DNA of 64,000 nucleotides. It comes from an uncultured Allomuricauda sp. Its GTDB lineage: Bacteria > Bacteroidota > Bacteroidia > Flavobacteriales > Flavobacteriaceae. Shown here piece by piece: positions 17,948 through 25,999 of the stretch. The stretch lies in NCBI RefSeq assembly GCF_947501165.1, contig NZ_CANMUU010000005.1, forward strand, positions 53,369-117,368. The letters run 5' to 3'. The number at the start of each line of letters is the position of its first letter. Position 1 is the stretch's first letter. Below the pieces are notes generated by a model that saw only the letters and a program-made list of their open reading frames with translations, made no database searches and was not told the origin of the DNA. Made by a program: the position numbers and the translations under genes.

Positions 17948-19129
17948 TTATAATTTAAAGTAATCGATATAAGTCTGTAAATCTTTGTCTCCTCTGCCCG
18001 ATAGATTGAAGACTACAACATCCTCTTTTTTGAATTTTTTGTAATCAAAAATGGCAAAGGCATGACTGGTTTCTATAGCAGGTATAATGCCCTCCAATTG
18101 AGAAACTTCAAGCCCGGCTGTCATTGCCTCATCATCAGTTATCGAAATAAACTCGCCCCGGCCACTGCGGAACAAATGGGCATGCATTGGGCCAACACCA
18201 GGATAATCCAATCCCGCGGAAATAGAATAGGGTTCCGTGATTTGTCCATCTGGTGTTTGCATCAACAAAGTTTTGCTTCCATGAATGATTCCAACTTTGC
18301 CCAAAGCTGAGGTAGCTGCGCTTTCCCCGGTATCTATTCCTTTTCCAGCAGCTTCCACTGCGATAATTCCAACTTTGGGTTCATCCAAATAATGAAAATA
18401 AGCTCCAGCAGCATTACTTCCGCCACCCACACAGGCCACTACGTAATCTGGGTTTTCTCGACCCTCTTTTTCCTTTAATTGCCACTTGATTTCTTCAGAT
18501 ATTACAGATTGAAATCGCGCTACCATGTCTGGATAGGGATGGGGTCCAACCACAGAACCAATAATATAATGAGTGTCAACCGGATTGTTTATCCAATCCC
18601 GGATGGCTTCATTGGTTGCATCCTTCAAGGTTCTACTGCCGGACTTGGCCGCTCTTACTTCAGCCCCCAGCATTTTCATCCGGGCAACATTGGGAGCCTG
18701 GCGGGCGATATCAATTTCACCCATATACACCACGCATTCAATTCCCATTAGTGCGCAAACCGTGGCGGTTGCCACGCCATGTTGACCTGCCCCGGTTTCT
18801 GCAATGATTCGATTCTTACCTAATTTTTTGGCCATCAGAATTTGTCCAATGGTGTTGTTTACCTTGTGAGCCCCAGTATGACATAAATCCTCCCGTTTGA
18901 GATAAATTTTGGTTTGATACTTTTCGGAAAGTCGCTCGGCAAAGTAGAGTGGAGTTGGCCTACCCACATAGTCTTTGAGCAATTGATGAAATTCCTCCTT
19001 AAAAGAAGGCTCTGCCATTATTCTTAAATAATTTTGGCGAAGTTCTTCGCAATTGGGATAGAGCATTTCAGGGATAAATGCCCCACCAAATTCGCCATAA
19101 TATCCTTTTTCATTAGCGTGATAACTCAT
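17948..19129 (-). CDS. trpB: tryptophan synthase beta chain
   Basis: A 393-residue PLP enzyme that joins indole and L-serine to tryptophan. The PLP-binding lysine is K89 (HTGAHKVNN), and the phosphate-cup motif GGGSNAAG is near residues 229-236. The length matches the family. Its start overlaps the trpF stop by 17 bases, so the two are translationally coupled. Confidence 0.97.
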   Translation of the reverse strand: MSYHANEKGYYGEFGGAFIPEMLYPNCEELRQNYLRIMAEPSFKEEFHQLLKDYVGRPTPLYFAERLSEKYQTKIYLKREDLCHTGAHKVNNTIGQILMAKKLGKNRIIAETGAGQHGVATATVCALMGIECVVYMGEIDIARQAPNVARMKMLGAEVRAAKSGSRTLKDATNEAIRDWINNPVDTHYIIGSVVGPHPYPDMVARFQSVISEEIKWQLKEKEGRENPDYVVACVGGGSNAAGAYFHYLDEPKVGIIAVEAAGKGIDTGESAATSALGKVGIIHGSKTLLMQTPDGQITEPYSISAGLDYPGVGPMHAHLFRSGRGEFISITDDEAMTAGLEVSQLEGIIPAIETSHAFAIFDYKKFKKEDVVVFNLSGRGDKDLQTYIDYFKL

Positions 19130-19793
19130 GGTGCACTATTTTTTTGAATTCTTCTAGTTTTTCTATGTTTTTAAGCCCGGGTTCTGTTTCAAATCTACTA
19201 TTGATGTCAATTGCATGACAGTATTTTGCCGAATCAGTTTGTAAAAACAATTGGATATCTTCTGCGTTTTCCAATCCAATACCGCCACTCAAAAAATAAG
19301 GCTTGGTGGAGGGGTAATTTTCCAGGATTTTCCAATTAAATGCATATCCATTACCGCCTGGGAGTTTTCCTTTGGTGTCAAAGAGGAAATAGTCACATAC
19401 CTTTTCATACGATTCGAGTATCGAAAAATCAAACTCGTCTTTGATGGAAAAAACTTTTATGATTTTTAAGCCGTCACCCTGAACTTGTTTGAGGGTCTTC
19501 TTCGGATGGGATTCCGAAACAAGTTCGGAATGACGTAACTGTTCACAATACTCTGGACTCTCATTTCCGTGTAACTGAACCCCATCCAATTGATGGTTCT
19601 CAATTTTTTCCAATACTTCATCAATTGGCGCATCCACAAAAACCCCTACTTTTTCGATTCCTTCAGGTAATTTGGGTATCTCTCCCTCAAAAGAACGGGC
19701 GGACGGTTCCCAGAAAATAAAGCCCAAATAGTCTGGTTGCAGTTCTGCAACTTCACTTACATTGTATTTTTGACCGCAAACTTTTAGTTTCAT
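19113..19793 (-). CDS. trpF: phosphoribosylanthranilate isomerase with an in-frame repeat-encoded insert
   Basis: TIM-barrel isomerase of PRA to CdRP. General base C6 (KVCG) and general acid D139 (LFDTKGK) are present, as is the phosphate loop [11 protein letters not shown] near 167-177. The protein has 226 residues, about 20 above the usual length. The excess is residues 87-108, from [10 protein letters not shown] to KQVQGD, encoded by a palindromic element (19473-19534). The insert falls between [12 protein letters not shown] and LKIIKVFSI, the surface loop before beta strand 4, away from the active site. The rest is intact, so the enzyme is probably functional with the extra loop. Confidence 0.95.
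   Translation of the reverse strand: MKLKVCGQKYNVSEVAELQPDYLGFIFWEPSARSFEGEIPKLPEGIEKVGVFVDAPIDEVLEKIENHQLDGVQLHGNESPEYCEQLRHSELVSESHPKKTLKQVQGDGLKIIKVFSIKDEFDFSILESYEKVCDYFLFDTKGKLPGGNGYAFNWKILENYPSTKPYFLSGGIGLENAEDIQLFLQTDSAKYCHAIDINSRFETEPGLKNIEKLEEFKKIVHHELSR
19473..19534 (-). repeat. palindromic element translated in frame inside trpF
   Basis: A 62-base palindrome. The outer 18-base arms pair (GTCA, a 4-base variable step, then GAACTTGTTT against its complement), differing only at C/T positions that still allow wobble in one strand's RNA. It reads in frame as [10 protein letters not shown] and KTLKQVQGD. The GTCATTCCGAA end is shared with the repeats in the trp gaps, although the middle differs. 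Confidence 0.85.
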
Positions 19794-19802
19794 TTTGTTT
19801 CT

Positions 19803-19876
19803 GTCATTCCGAAATGAGCGAAGCGATTGAGGAATCTCAAAAAATAATGAGATGTCTCACATTCGTTCGACATGAC
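19803..19876 (-). repeat. palindromic interspersed repeat between trpC and trpF
   Basis: A 74-base element running from GTCATTCCGAAATGAG to TTCGTTCGACATGAC. It begins one base after the trpC stop on the minus strand. Its arms and inner GATTGAGGAATCTC are close to those of the elements at 17879 and 20684. Confidence 0.82.
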
Positions 19877-19877
19877 T

Positions 19878-20669
19878 TCACGTATTTTTTTTCAAACCTT
19901 CAATAAACGCTTCGGCACTCATACCAGGATTCTCTGTCTTCATAAAATTCTCCCCAATCAAAAAGCCCTGATACCCAAACTTCCTCAATTCCGTGATGGC
20001 TTCAATGGAGCTAATTCCACTTTCTGAAACTTTGACAAAGTCATCCGGAATCAGTTTGGATAAATTTTTGCTGGTATTCAAACTGACCTCAAAGGTTTTC
20101 AAGTTTCTATTGTTTACCCCTAGCATATCCAAACTGGGCATAATTGACTTTTCCAATTCTTCTTGGTTATGAACCTCCAACAAAACATCCATACCCAAAC
20201 TTTTAGCCAATTCAGATAAGGTTTTGATATCTTCTTGAGTAAGGACCGCAGCGATAAGGAGAATAACATCTGCTCCGTGGGCTTTGGCCTCGATTACTTG
20301 GTACTCATCTATCATGAATTCCTTTCTAAGTAATGGCATGGTAACTGAAGCCCTAGCTAAAAGCAAGTCTTCCAGCGAACCTCCGAAATATTTGATGTCC
20401 GTAAGCACGCTCATTCCACAAACCCCTGCTTTTTCATATCCTTTAGCCACAACTCCAACATTTGTGTTTTGATTTATGGTTTGTTTGGAAGGGGAACGGC
20501 GTTTGTGCTCTGCTATAACTCCTGTATTGGAATTACGCAACGCCTGGGCCAATGAAACACAGTTTCTTTCAAAAAGTACTGAAGCTTCCAATTGACTTGT
20601 TGGAATCACCCCCTTTTTGAGGGATACTTCTTTGCGTTTGTCTGCTACTATTTTATCTAGAATGTTCAT
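19878..20669 (-). CDS. trpC: indole-3-glycerol-phosphate synthase
   Basis: A 263-residue TIM-barrel enzyme that closes the indole ring from CdRP. Seen: the N-terminal LDKIVADKRKEV, the catalytic lysine region IAEHKRRSPSK near 53-63, LRKEFMIDEYQ near 114-124, VNNRNLKTF and SESGI. It is a monofunctional protein, not fused to trpF. Palindromic repeats flank it on both sides in the operon. Confidence 0.96.
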   Translation of the reverse strand: MNILDKIVADKRKEVSLKKGVIPTSQLEASVLFERNCVSLAQALRNSNTGVIAEHKRRSPSKQTINQNTNVGVVAKGYEKAGVCGMSVLTDIKYFGGSLEDLLLARASVTMPLLRKEFMIDEYQVIEAKAHGADVILLIAAVLTQEDIKTLSELAKSLGMDVLLEVHNQEELEKSIMPSLDMLGVNNRNLKTFEVSLNTSKNLSKLIPDDFVKVSESGISSIEAITELRKFGYQGFLIGENFMKTENPGMSAEAFIEGLKKNT

Positions 20670-20683
20670 CTTAATTACATCTT

Positions 20684-20751
20684 GTCATTTCGAAATGAGC
20701 AAAGCGATTGAGAAATCTTGATTTAGATGTCTCACTTGCGTTCGACATGAC
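20684..20751 (-). repeat. palindromic interspersed repeat between trpD and trpC
   Basis: A 68-base element running from GTCATTTCGAAATGAGC to GTTCGACATGAC. It begins one base after the trpD stop on the minus strand, the same placement as the copies after trpC and trpB. Confidence 0.82.
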
Positions 20752-20752
20752 A

Positions 20753-21748
20753 TCAATTTTTACTTAATTCTTGAACTTTTTTCAGCGTTCTTAGTCCCTG
20801 GCCTCCCAAGAGTGATTCTTTTGCTTTTTCAAAACCTTCTTTTGGGCTTACTCCTTCCACCGTAGCTATAGCCACTCCAGCGTTGGCACAAACCACATTG
20901 TTTTGGGCTTCGGTTCCTTTTCCTTGTAGAATGTTCATGAAGATTTGGGCTGAATCTGAAACGTCATCACCTCCAACAATGGCTTCTGCATTTACCTTGG
21001 AGATTCCAAAATCTGAAGGAGAAAGCATGCCTTCTGAACCATTTGAAATGGTTTTGGTAGCCCCGGTTAAACTAATTTCATCGTACCCATCCAAAGCGTG
21101 GAGGACGGTAAAGTTTTTATCTGTGTTTTGATACAGGTAGCCATACATTCGGGCCAACTCCAAATTGAAAACCCCTACCATTTGATTTTTAGGAAAAGCA
21201 GGATTCACCATGGGTCCTAACATATTGAAAAAGGTCTTTACCGCTAACTCCCGTCGAATGGGTGCCACATTTTTCATGGCAGGATGAAACAATGGTGCAT
21301 GAAGGACGCATATTCCAGCTTCTTCAATGGATTTCTTCAAAAAATCTACCTCGTTGCTGAATTTGATGCCCAAAAATTCCATGACATTGCTGCTACCACA
21401 TTTTGAGGAAACACCATAGTTCCCATGTTTGGTCACTTTGATTCCAGCACCAGCAGTAACAAATGAAGCCAGTGTAGAGATATTGAAGGTATCCTTGCCA
21501 TCTCCTCCGGTTCCACACAAATCAATTGGGTTGTAATCACTTAAATTCACAGCAAGACAAAGTTCCAACAATGCATCACGGAAACCTTCCAATTCTTCAA
21601 TCGTAATGCTTCTCATCATATAAACCGTCAAAAAAGCAGCTATTTGGCTTGTGTTGTAGTCTCCTTTGGCAATATTGACCAAGATTTGCTTGGCGTCTTC
21701 TTTAGAGAGTATCTCGTGATTGATAAGTCTATTTAGTGTTTCTTTCAT
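20753..21748 (-). CDS. trpD: anthranilate phosphoribosyltransferase
   Basis: A 331-residue transferase of phosphoribose from PRPP to anthranilate. The glycine-rich PRPP motif CGTGGDGKDTFN is near residues 76-87, and the anthranilate/metal region KHGNYGVSSKCGSSN near 99-113. The start MKETLNRLINHE (ATG at 21748..21746) is chosen. A longer in-frame start at 21772 would draw its first codons from the upstream palindromic repeat and is unlikely. Confidence 0.96.
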   Translation of the reverse strand: MKETLNRLINHEILSKEDAKQILVNIAKGDYNTSQIAAFLTVYMMRSITIEELEGFRDALLELCLAVNLSDYNPIDLCGTGGDGKDTFNISTLASFVTAGAGIKVTKHGNYGVSSKCGSSNVMEFLGIKFSNEVDFLKKSIEEAGICVLHAPLFHPAMKNVAPIRRELAVKTFFNMLGPMVNPAFPKNQMVGVFNLELARMYGYLYQNTDKNFTVLHALDGYDEISLTGATKTISNGSEGMLSPSDFGISKVNAEAIVGGDDVSDSAQIFMNILQGKGTEAQNNVVCANAGVAIATVEGVSPKEGFEKAKESLLGGQGLRTLKKVQELSKN

Positions 21749-21760
21749 TTTATCTTTTTT

Positions 21761-21841
21761 GTCATGCCGCATTTGATGCGGAATCTATTTGTTTGGATTC
21801 CTGGCTCCTTCGACTGCGCTAAGGATGACAGCAGGAATGAC
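21761..21841 (-). repeat. composite palindromic repeat between trpG and trpD
   Basis: An 81-base element bounded by GTCAT and ATGAC. It differs inside from the other three gap repeats. One part is a small hairpin CCGCAT-TTG-ATGCGG (21767-21781), and the rest is a GGATTCCTGG to CAGGAATGAC segment with an inner CGACTGCGCTAAGGATGACAG. It looks like a member of a sister family or a mosaic. Confidence 0.7.
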
Positions 21842-21849
21842 ATCTAAAG

Positions 21850-22416
21850 TTAATTATCAAGCCAATTTTTTAGCATCTGTTTTCCCTGGGGTGTTAAAAC
21901 TGATTCTGGGTGAAATTGCACGGCAATCACATCCAAGGTTTTATGTCTTAAGGACATTACTTGACCGTTTTCATCCACAGAAGTAGCTTCCAATTCTTCT
22001 GGCAAGTCTGGGTGAACCACCCAAGAATGGTATCTGCCTACTTCAATTTTCTTAGGCATATCCTTATAAATGATATCCTCTTCCACAATTTGAATGGTAG
22101 TGGCAATTCCATGGTATACTTGGTCCAGGTTTACCAAGCTTCCTCCAAAAACTTCGCCAATGGCTTGTTGACCTAAGCATACCCCGAAAATACGTTTGGT
22201 AGGGGCATAGGTTTCAATTATGGATTTTAAGAGTCCAGCTTCATCTGGGATTCCCGGCCCAGGAGAAAGAACAATCTCTTCAAAAGGTTCCACTTCTTCC
22301 AGTGTTAACTGGTCATTCCGTTTGACGGTTACCTCACAATCCAAATCCTCAAGATAGTGTACCAAATTGTACGTGAAACTATCGTAGTTATCTATCATCA
22401 ATATCTTTCTTCCCAT
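21850..22416 (-). CDS. trpG: anthranilate synthase component II (glutamine amidotransferase)
   Basis: A 188-residue class I glutaminase subunit that supplies ammonia to TrpE. The catalytic triad is C80 (GVCLGQQA), H169 and E171 (FHPES); the oxyanion motif SPGPG is at 51-55. It is not fused to trpD. It starts 3 bases after the trpE stop, so the two subunits are tightly coupled. Confidence 0.96.
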   Translation of the reverse strand: MGRKILMIDNYDSFTYNLVHYLEDLDCEVTVKRNDQLTLEEVEPFEEIVLSPGPGIPDEAGLLKSIIETYAPTKRIFGVCLGQQAIGEVFGGSLVNLDQVYHGIATTIQIVEEDIIYKDMPKKIEVGRYHSWVVHPDLPEELEATSVDENGQVMSLRHKTLDVIAVQFHPESVLTPQGKQMLKNWLDN

Positions 22417-22419
22417 GGC

Positions 22420-23817
22420 TTAGATAGTTTCGGCTATTTTGAGGGCATTTGTGAGTGCGCCCAGTTTATTGAAGGTCTCTTGCAATTCGGTCTCTGGGTC
22501 TGAGGCTGCAACCAATCCGGCCCCCGCCTGATAGTGCAGCTTGTGGTTCTTGCTTAAAAAAGTCCGAATCATAATCGCATGGTTGAAATTACCGCTAAAA
22601 TCCATGAAACCTATGGCACCTCCATAATATGACCTTCCTGTTTTTTCATATTTTTCAATAAGTTGCATGGCCATATGTTTCGGCGCTCCGCTTAAAGTTC
22701 CAGCTGGGAAGGTATCCGCAACCACTTTCATTGTTGGAATGTCCTCTTTTTTTATCCCTGTCACTTTTGATACCAAATGAATCACATGTGAAAAATACTG
22801 TACCTCACGATAGGTCTCAACTTTGACCGTGTTTCCATTTCGACTTAAGTCATTGCGCGCCAAGTCTACTAACATCACGTGCTCACTATTTTCCTTCTCA
22901 TCTTGTGCAAGTTGTTTGGCGAGTTTGGCATCCTGCTCATCACTACCTGTTCTTTTATAGGTTCCGGCAATAGGGTGGATTTCAGCTTTCCCTTCTTTTA
23001 CAATCAACTGGGCTTCTGGTGAGCTACCAAAAATCTTAAAATCACCATAGTCAAAATAAAAAAGATAAGGAGATGGATTTATGGAACGCAAAGCACGATA
23101 GACATTGAACTCATCACCTTTAAAGGTTTGGCTAAAACGTCTGGAAAGTACCAACTGGAAAACATCTCCGCGCTGACAATGTTTTTTGGCCAATGCCACA
23201 TGCTCTTTGTATTCCTCGTCCTTCAAGTTAGATTCCGCACCACCTTCCAAAGAAAAATTATAGGAAGCAAAGCTTCTTACGTTAAGTAGTTGTTCTATCT
23301 CTGTTACATTACTTTCGCAGTCATAGCAATGTGCAAAAAGATAGGCTTCGTTTTTAAAATGGTTTATGGCTATTACGTTTTTATAAACTGCATAGTAGAT
23401 ATCCGGAATTTGTATAGAATTTGGCTTGGTGGAGATTTCTACGTCTTCAAAATAGCGCACCGCATCATAGGCCATGTACCCAAAAAGACCGTTGTTTATG
23501 AATTTGAACCCATTGTTTTCCACTGAAAATTTCTGAGCAAACTCATGAATGGTTTGCGTGACATCAGTCGTTTTAGTTATGGGTATGCTTTTTATTTCAC
23601 CATCAGGTAACATCTTGGTTATGCTTTCATTTTCAATTTTGATGGAAGCAATAGGGTTGCAGCAGATATATGAAAAACTATTATCGTTAGCGTGGTAATC
23701 ACTACTTTCAAGAAGGATACTATTAGGAAACTTATCCCGTATTTTTAAGTAGACACTAACAGGGGTGATGGTGTCAGCCAAGATTTTTTTATAATGTGTT
23801 TTTAATTTATAGGTCAT
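22420..23817 (-). CDS. trpE: anthranilate synthase component I
   Basis: A 465-residue chorismate-using subunit that forms anthranilate with TrpG. The LLES motif at residues 35-38 belongs to the tryptophan feedback site, so end-product inhibition is expected. Catalytic-core motifs include RRFSQTFKGDEF, PIAGTYKRTG, DLARNDLSRNG, FPAGTLSGAPKHMA and YYGGAIGF. It is the first structural gene of the operon. A leader with an attenuator terminator ends about 25 bases before its ATG. Confidence 0.97.
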   Translation of the reverse strand: MTYKLKTHYKKILADTITPVSVYLKIRDKFPNSILLESSDYHANDNSFSYICCNPIASIKIENESITKMLPDGEIKSIPITKTTDVTQTIHEFAQKFSVENNGFKFINNGLFGYMAYDAVRYFEDVEISTKPNSIQIPDIYYAVYKNVIAINHFKNEAYLFAHCYDCESNVTEIEQLLNVRSFASYNFSLEGGAESNLKDEEYKEHVALAKKHCQRGDVFQLVLSRRFSQTFKGDEFNVYRALRSINPSPYLFYFDYGDFKIFGSSPEAQLIVKEGKAEIHPIAGTYKRTGSDEQDAKLAKQLAQDEKENSEHVMLVDLARNDLSRNGNTVKVETYREVQYFSHVIHLVSKVTGIKKEDIPTMKVVADTFPAGTLSGAPKHMAMQLIEKYEKTGRSYYGGAIGFMDFSGNFNHAIMIRTFLSKNHKLHYQAGAGLVAASDPETELQETFNKLGALTNALKIAETI

Positions 23818-23841
23818 TGTAAAGCGCTAAAATTTTAAACT

Positions 23842-23869
23842 AAAAAAGGCTTGTCGTGATGACAAGCCT
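23842..23869 (-). terminator. attenuator terminator of the trp operon
   Basis: The minus strand reads AGGCTTGTC, loop ATCAC, GACAAGCCT followed by five more T: a 9-bp GC-rich stem and a T run, which is a textbook intrinsic terminator. It lies between the leader peptide and trpE, so it must be bypassed to express the operon. Loop and stem bases 23859..23854 (TCACGA) can instead pair with TCGTGA at 23901..23896, which would break the terminator. Confidence 0.88.
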
Positions 23870-23895
23870 CGTGTATGATTACAATGGGGACTAGC

Positions 23896-23952
23896 TCACG
23901 ATATCTGTCGTAAGTTCTTCCACCACCAAGTATTTACATTATTTATTTTCAT
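23896..23952 (-). CDS. trpL: trp leader peptide with three tandem Trp codons
   Basis: An 18-residue ORF, MKINNVNTWWWKNLRQIS, with Trp at 9-11 (TGG TGG TGG, 23928..23920), 140 bases upstream of trpE. Downstream bases TTACGA (23913..23908) can pair with TCGTGA (23901..23896), and the latter is the last sense codon plus the stop codon. A ribosome stalled on the Trp codons would cover TTACGA and free TCGTGA to pair with the terminator. A ribosome that reaches the stop would cover TCGTGA and let the terminator form. This fits classical transcription attenuation. It is too short for ordinary gene finders. Confidence 0.85.
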   Translation of the reverse strand: MKINNVNTWWWKNLRQIS

Positions 23953-23957
23953 TGCTT

Positions 23958-23965
23958 CAAATATA
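23958..23965 (-). promoter_or_regulatory. -7 box of the trp operon promoter
   Basis: The minus strand reads TATATTTG, a full TAnnTTTG match, ending 5 bases before the leader-peptide ATG. Transcription would then start at or beside the ATG, giving a leaderless leader-peptide mRNA. Only a weak TTAG is present near -33. Confidence 0.6.
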
Positions 23966-24027
23966 GAAAGGAAAATTAATTCTCGCTAATTTTTTATTTC
24001 ATAAAAGCATTTAATACTAATCCATCT

Positions 24028-25797
24028 TTATTTGACAACAATAGATAACCCGCGGGCATCATTGTTACCATCGCTTAATGTTAGGTGCACCTCTCCGTTT
24101 TTCCATACTTTGGCAACTTCGTCCCCATTTTCATTTTCTTCAAAACCTGTAGCATATATGTCTCCATTCTCTGTTACGTATACTGAATAAGTTGCTGCAT
24201 TTTTTGTTCCATCAGTAAGTTCATATAATACGCTCCCATTTCTCCATATGATTGCAGTATCGGGTCCTGGTTCATCATCACGACCAGCTACATATATGTC
24301 ACCAGCGTAAACATACATATCATATGCTCTAGTCTTATTTGGATAGACATATAGTTCTTCATCGTTTATCCAAACTTTGGCAATACGACCGATATCTGAA
24401 TCTGGATTTCTTTCATAACCTGCCGTGTAGATATCATTGCCAATGAATTCCACGCCATAAACCCTTGATTCAAATCCACTATCGGTTAAGGTATATAACT
24501 TCATGCCATCTTGCCATACCGTTGCCTCCAACCTATTGGTGTTGGGGTTTCTTTCATAACCAACTGAGTAAAGGCTTCCATTATGTGGAACGATATCATC
24601 GGCGAGTGCATCTTCACTACCGTCGGTGAGTTCATGCAGAATTTGTCCATCTTGCCATATTTTGGCAATTTTCCTCCCTTCTTCATTATCCTCATATCCA
24701 ACGGTATATAATGTATTGGTACCATCGTCATAAAGCACTCCTTTCCCTCTGGCATCTTCATTACCATTCGTAAGCTTATACAATTCTGAGCCAGTATCAT
24801 TCCATACTGTTACGGTTCTATTATTGGTAGACCCAACATGTCCAGATATATAAACATTATTTTCATCCGTTACATGTACGGATTCTGCTTCGCTTACTCC
24901 CTGATTTAGTGAAATCTCTTCACCATTCTTCCAAAGCACAGCTTTTTTTCCGTTGTCCCAGCCAGCTACATAAACAACGGCGGGTGTAACTGTAACTGGG
25001 ACTTCTATAGTTAAATTATCAATAGTTACCGATATGGTCGCATTGCCTTCTTCACCAAAACTGGTAAGACTTCCTTCATCATCTATACTTACTATATCGG
25101 GATTACTACTCTCCCATATCGGTGTTCCTATCTCTTCCAATTCCGATGCTACGTTCACTATGGTAAGTTGGTCCGTCTTGAAGGTTTTCATGATGACCTG
25201 AGTTTTATCTAGTTCAATAGCAGTTACAGGTCCTTCTACCACTTCTACAAGGCATTCCGTAAAGAACTCATCAAACCCAGCAATAATTTTGGTTTCTCCC
25301 AGTGCAATTGGAGTAACCAATCCGTTTTCATCCACAACAGCGACTTCTGGATTCGTGCTTTCCCATGTAATATTGTTGCCCTCAACGTCTGTAAGTACTT
25401 CTAAAGTTTCTGCATATTTGGGGTCGGGAAAGAGTCTAAGATTGCTATTGTTCAACTCTAAATCAAATGTTTTTTTGGATATGACCACGGTACAAATGGC
25501 CTTGGCATTTCCTGATTCTGATGTTATAATTGCGGTTCCCTCAGAAATCCCAGTTACCAGACCTTCTGAATTTACTGTAGCGATATCTGATTTATTACTA
25601 CTCCATTTAATACTACTTTCAGTATCGGAGGTAGTGGTGAGCACAAACGTTTCTCCAATGAAAATTCCTAAAACAGATTTGTTCAGTTTGATTTCTGAAA
25701 AGGTAGCCTCGTTATTTTCTTCATTGTTGCAACTGACCAGAAGTGATGCCGCCACAATGATAGAATAGGCCAAGTAGTTCCTTGCTATTCGTTTCAT
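24028..25797 (-). CDS. lipoprotein with three BIG2 domains and seven Trp-containing repeats
   Basis: A 589-residue lipoprotein (SLLVSC, lipid Cys23). Three BIG2 Ig-like domains cover about 32-107, 110-190 and 192-270, with patterns such as IKWSSNKSDIATVNSEGLVTG. From about 272 come seven units of roughly 45-50 residues, each with a VWxNG-xLYxLTDG core followed by a VYxxGY strand. That number and pattern suggest a seven-bladed beta-propeller. No catalytic residues are recognised. It is expected at the cell surface or in the periplasm; its binding target is unknown. It lies upstream of the trp promoter on the same strand. Confidence 0.75.
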   Translation of the reverse strand: MKRIARNYLAYSIIVAASLLVSCNNEENNEATFSEIKLNKSVLGIFIGETFVLTTTSDTESSIKWSSNKSDIATVNSEGLVTGISEGTAIITSESGNAKAICTVVISKKTFDLELNNSNLRLFPDPKYAETLEVLTDVEGNNITWESTNPEVAVVDENGLVTPIALGETKIIAGFDEFFTECLVEVVEGPVTAIELDKTQVIMKTFKTDQLTIVNVASELEEIGTPIWESSNPDIVSIDDEGSLTSFGEEGNATISVTIDNLTIEVPVTVTPAVVYVAGWDNGKKAVLWKNGEEISLNQGVSEAESVHVTDENNVYISGHVGSTNNRTVTVWNDTGSELYKLTNGNEDARGKGVLYDDGTNTLYTVGYEDNEEGRKIAKIWQDGQILHELTDGSEDALADDIVPHNGSLYSVGYERNPNTNRLEATVWQDGMKLYTLTDSGFESRVYGVEFIGNDIYTAGYERNPDSDIGRIAKVWINDEELYVYPNKTRAYDMYVYAGDIYVAGRDDEPGPDTAIIWRNGSVLYELTDGTKNAATYSVYVTENGDIYATGFEENENGDEVAKVWKNGEVHLTLSDGNNDARGLSIVVK

Positions 25798-25943
25798 GGT
25801 AAAATTTTAAATAGGATATTTTTGGGGCGGAAAATATTCTAGCATTAATAGGTACTGTGAAGATACAGATTTTGCTAAAATAAACAAGGAAATTCCATGA
25901 AATCAGTAGGATACATTTTTTGAAACAATACACTATAAATCGA

Positions 25944-25977
25944 AAATCCCGCCTTGCTGCAATGCAGAGCGGGATTT
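25944..25977 (-). terminator. terminator after the yceI gene
   Basis: AAATCCCGC (25944-25952) pairs with GCGGGATTT (25969-25977), a 9-bp stem with a 16-base loop that can itself fold (CTGC/GCAG). It lies 23 bases downstream of the yceI stop on the minus strand and ends in TTTT. The rest of the 202-base gap to the next gene holds a weak promoter-like TATCTTCA at 25858-25865 (minus), 19 bases after a TTG. Confidence 0.75.
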
Positions 25978-25999
25978 CCAAACACTAAACTTAGGTCAA

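Noticed and set aside
21749..21772. longer trpD start (MRHDKKDK upstream of MKETLNRL)
   Set aside because: The first codons come from the palindromic repeat in the trpG-trpD gap; trpD homologues begin at MKETLNRL.
17879..21841. the trp-operon repeats considered as a CRISPR array
   Set aside because: Copies are imperfect, separated by full genes rather than short spacers, and there are no cas genes.
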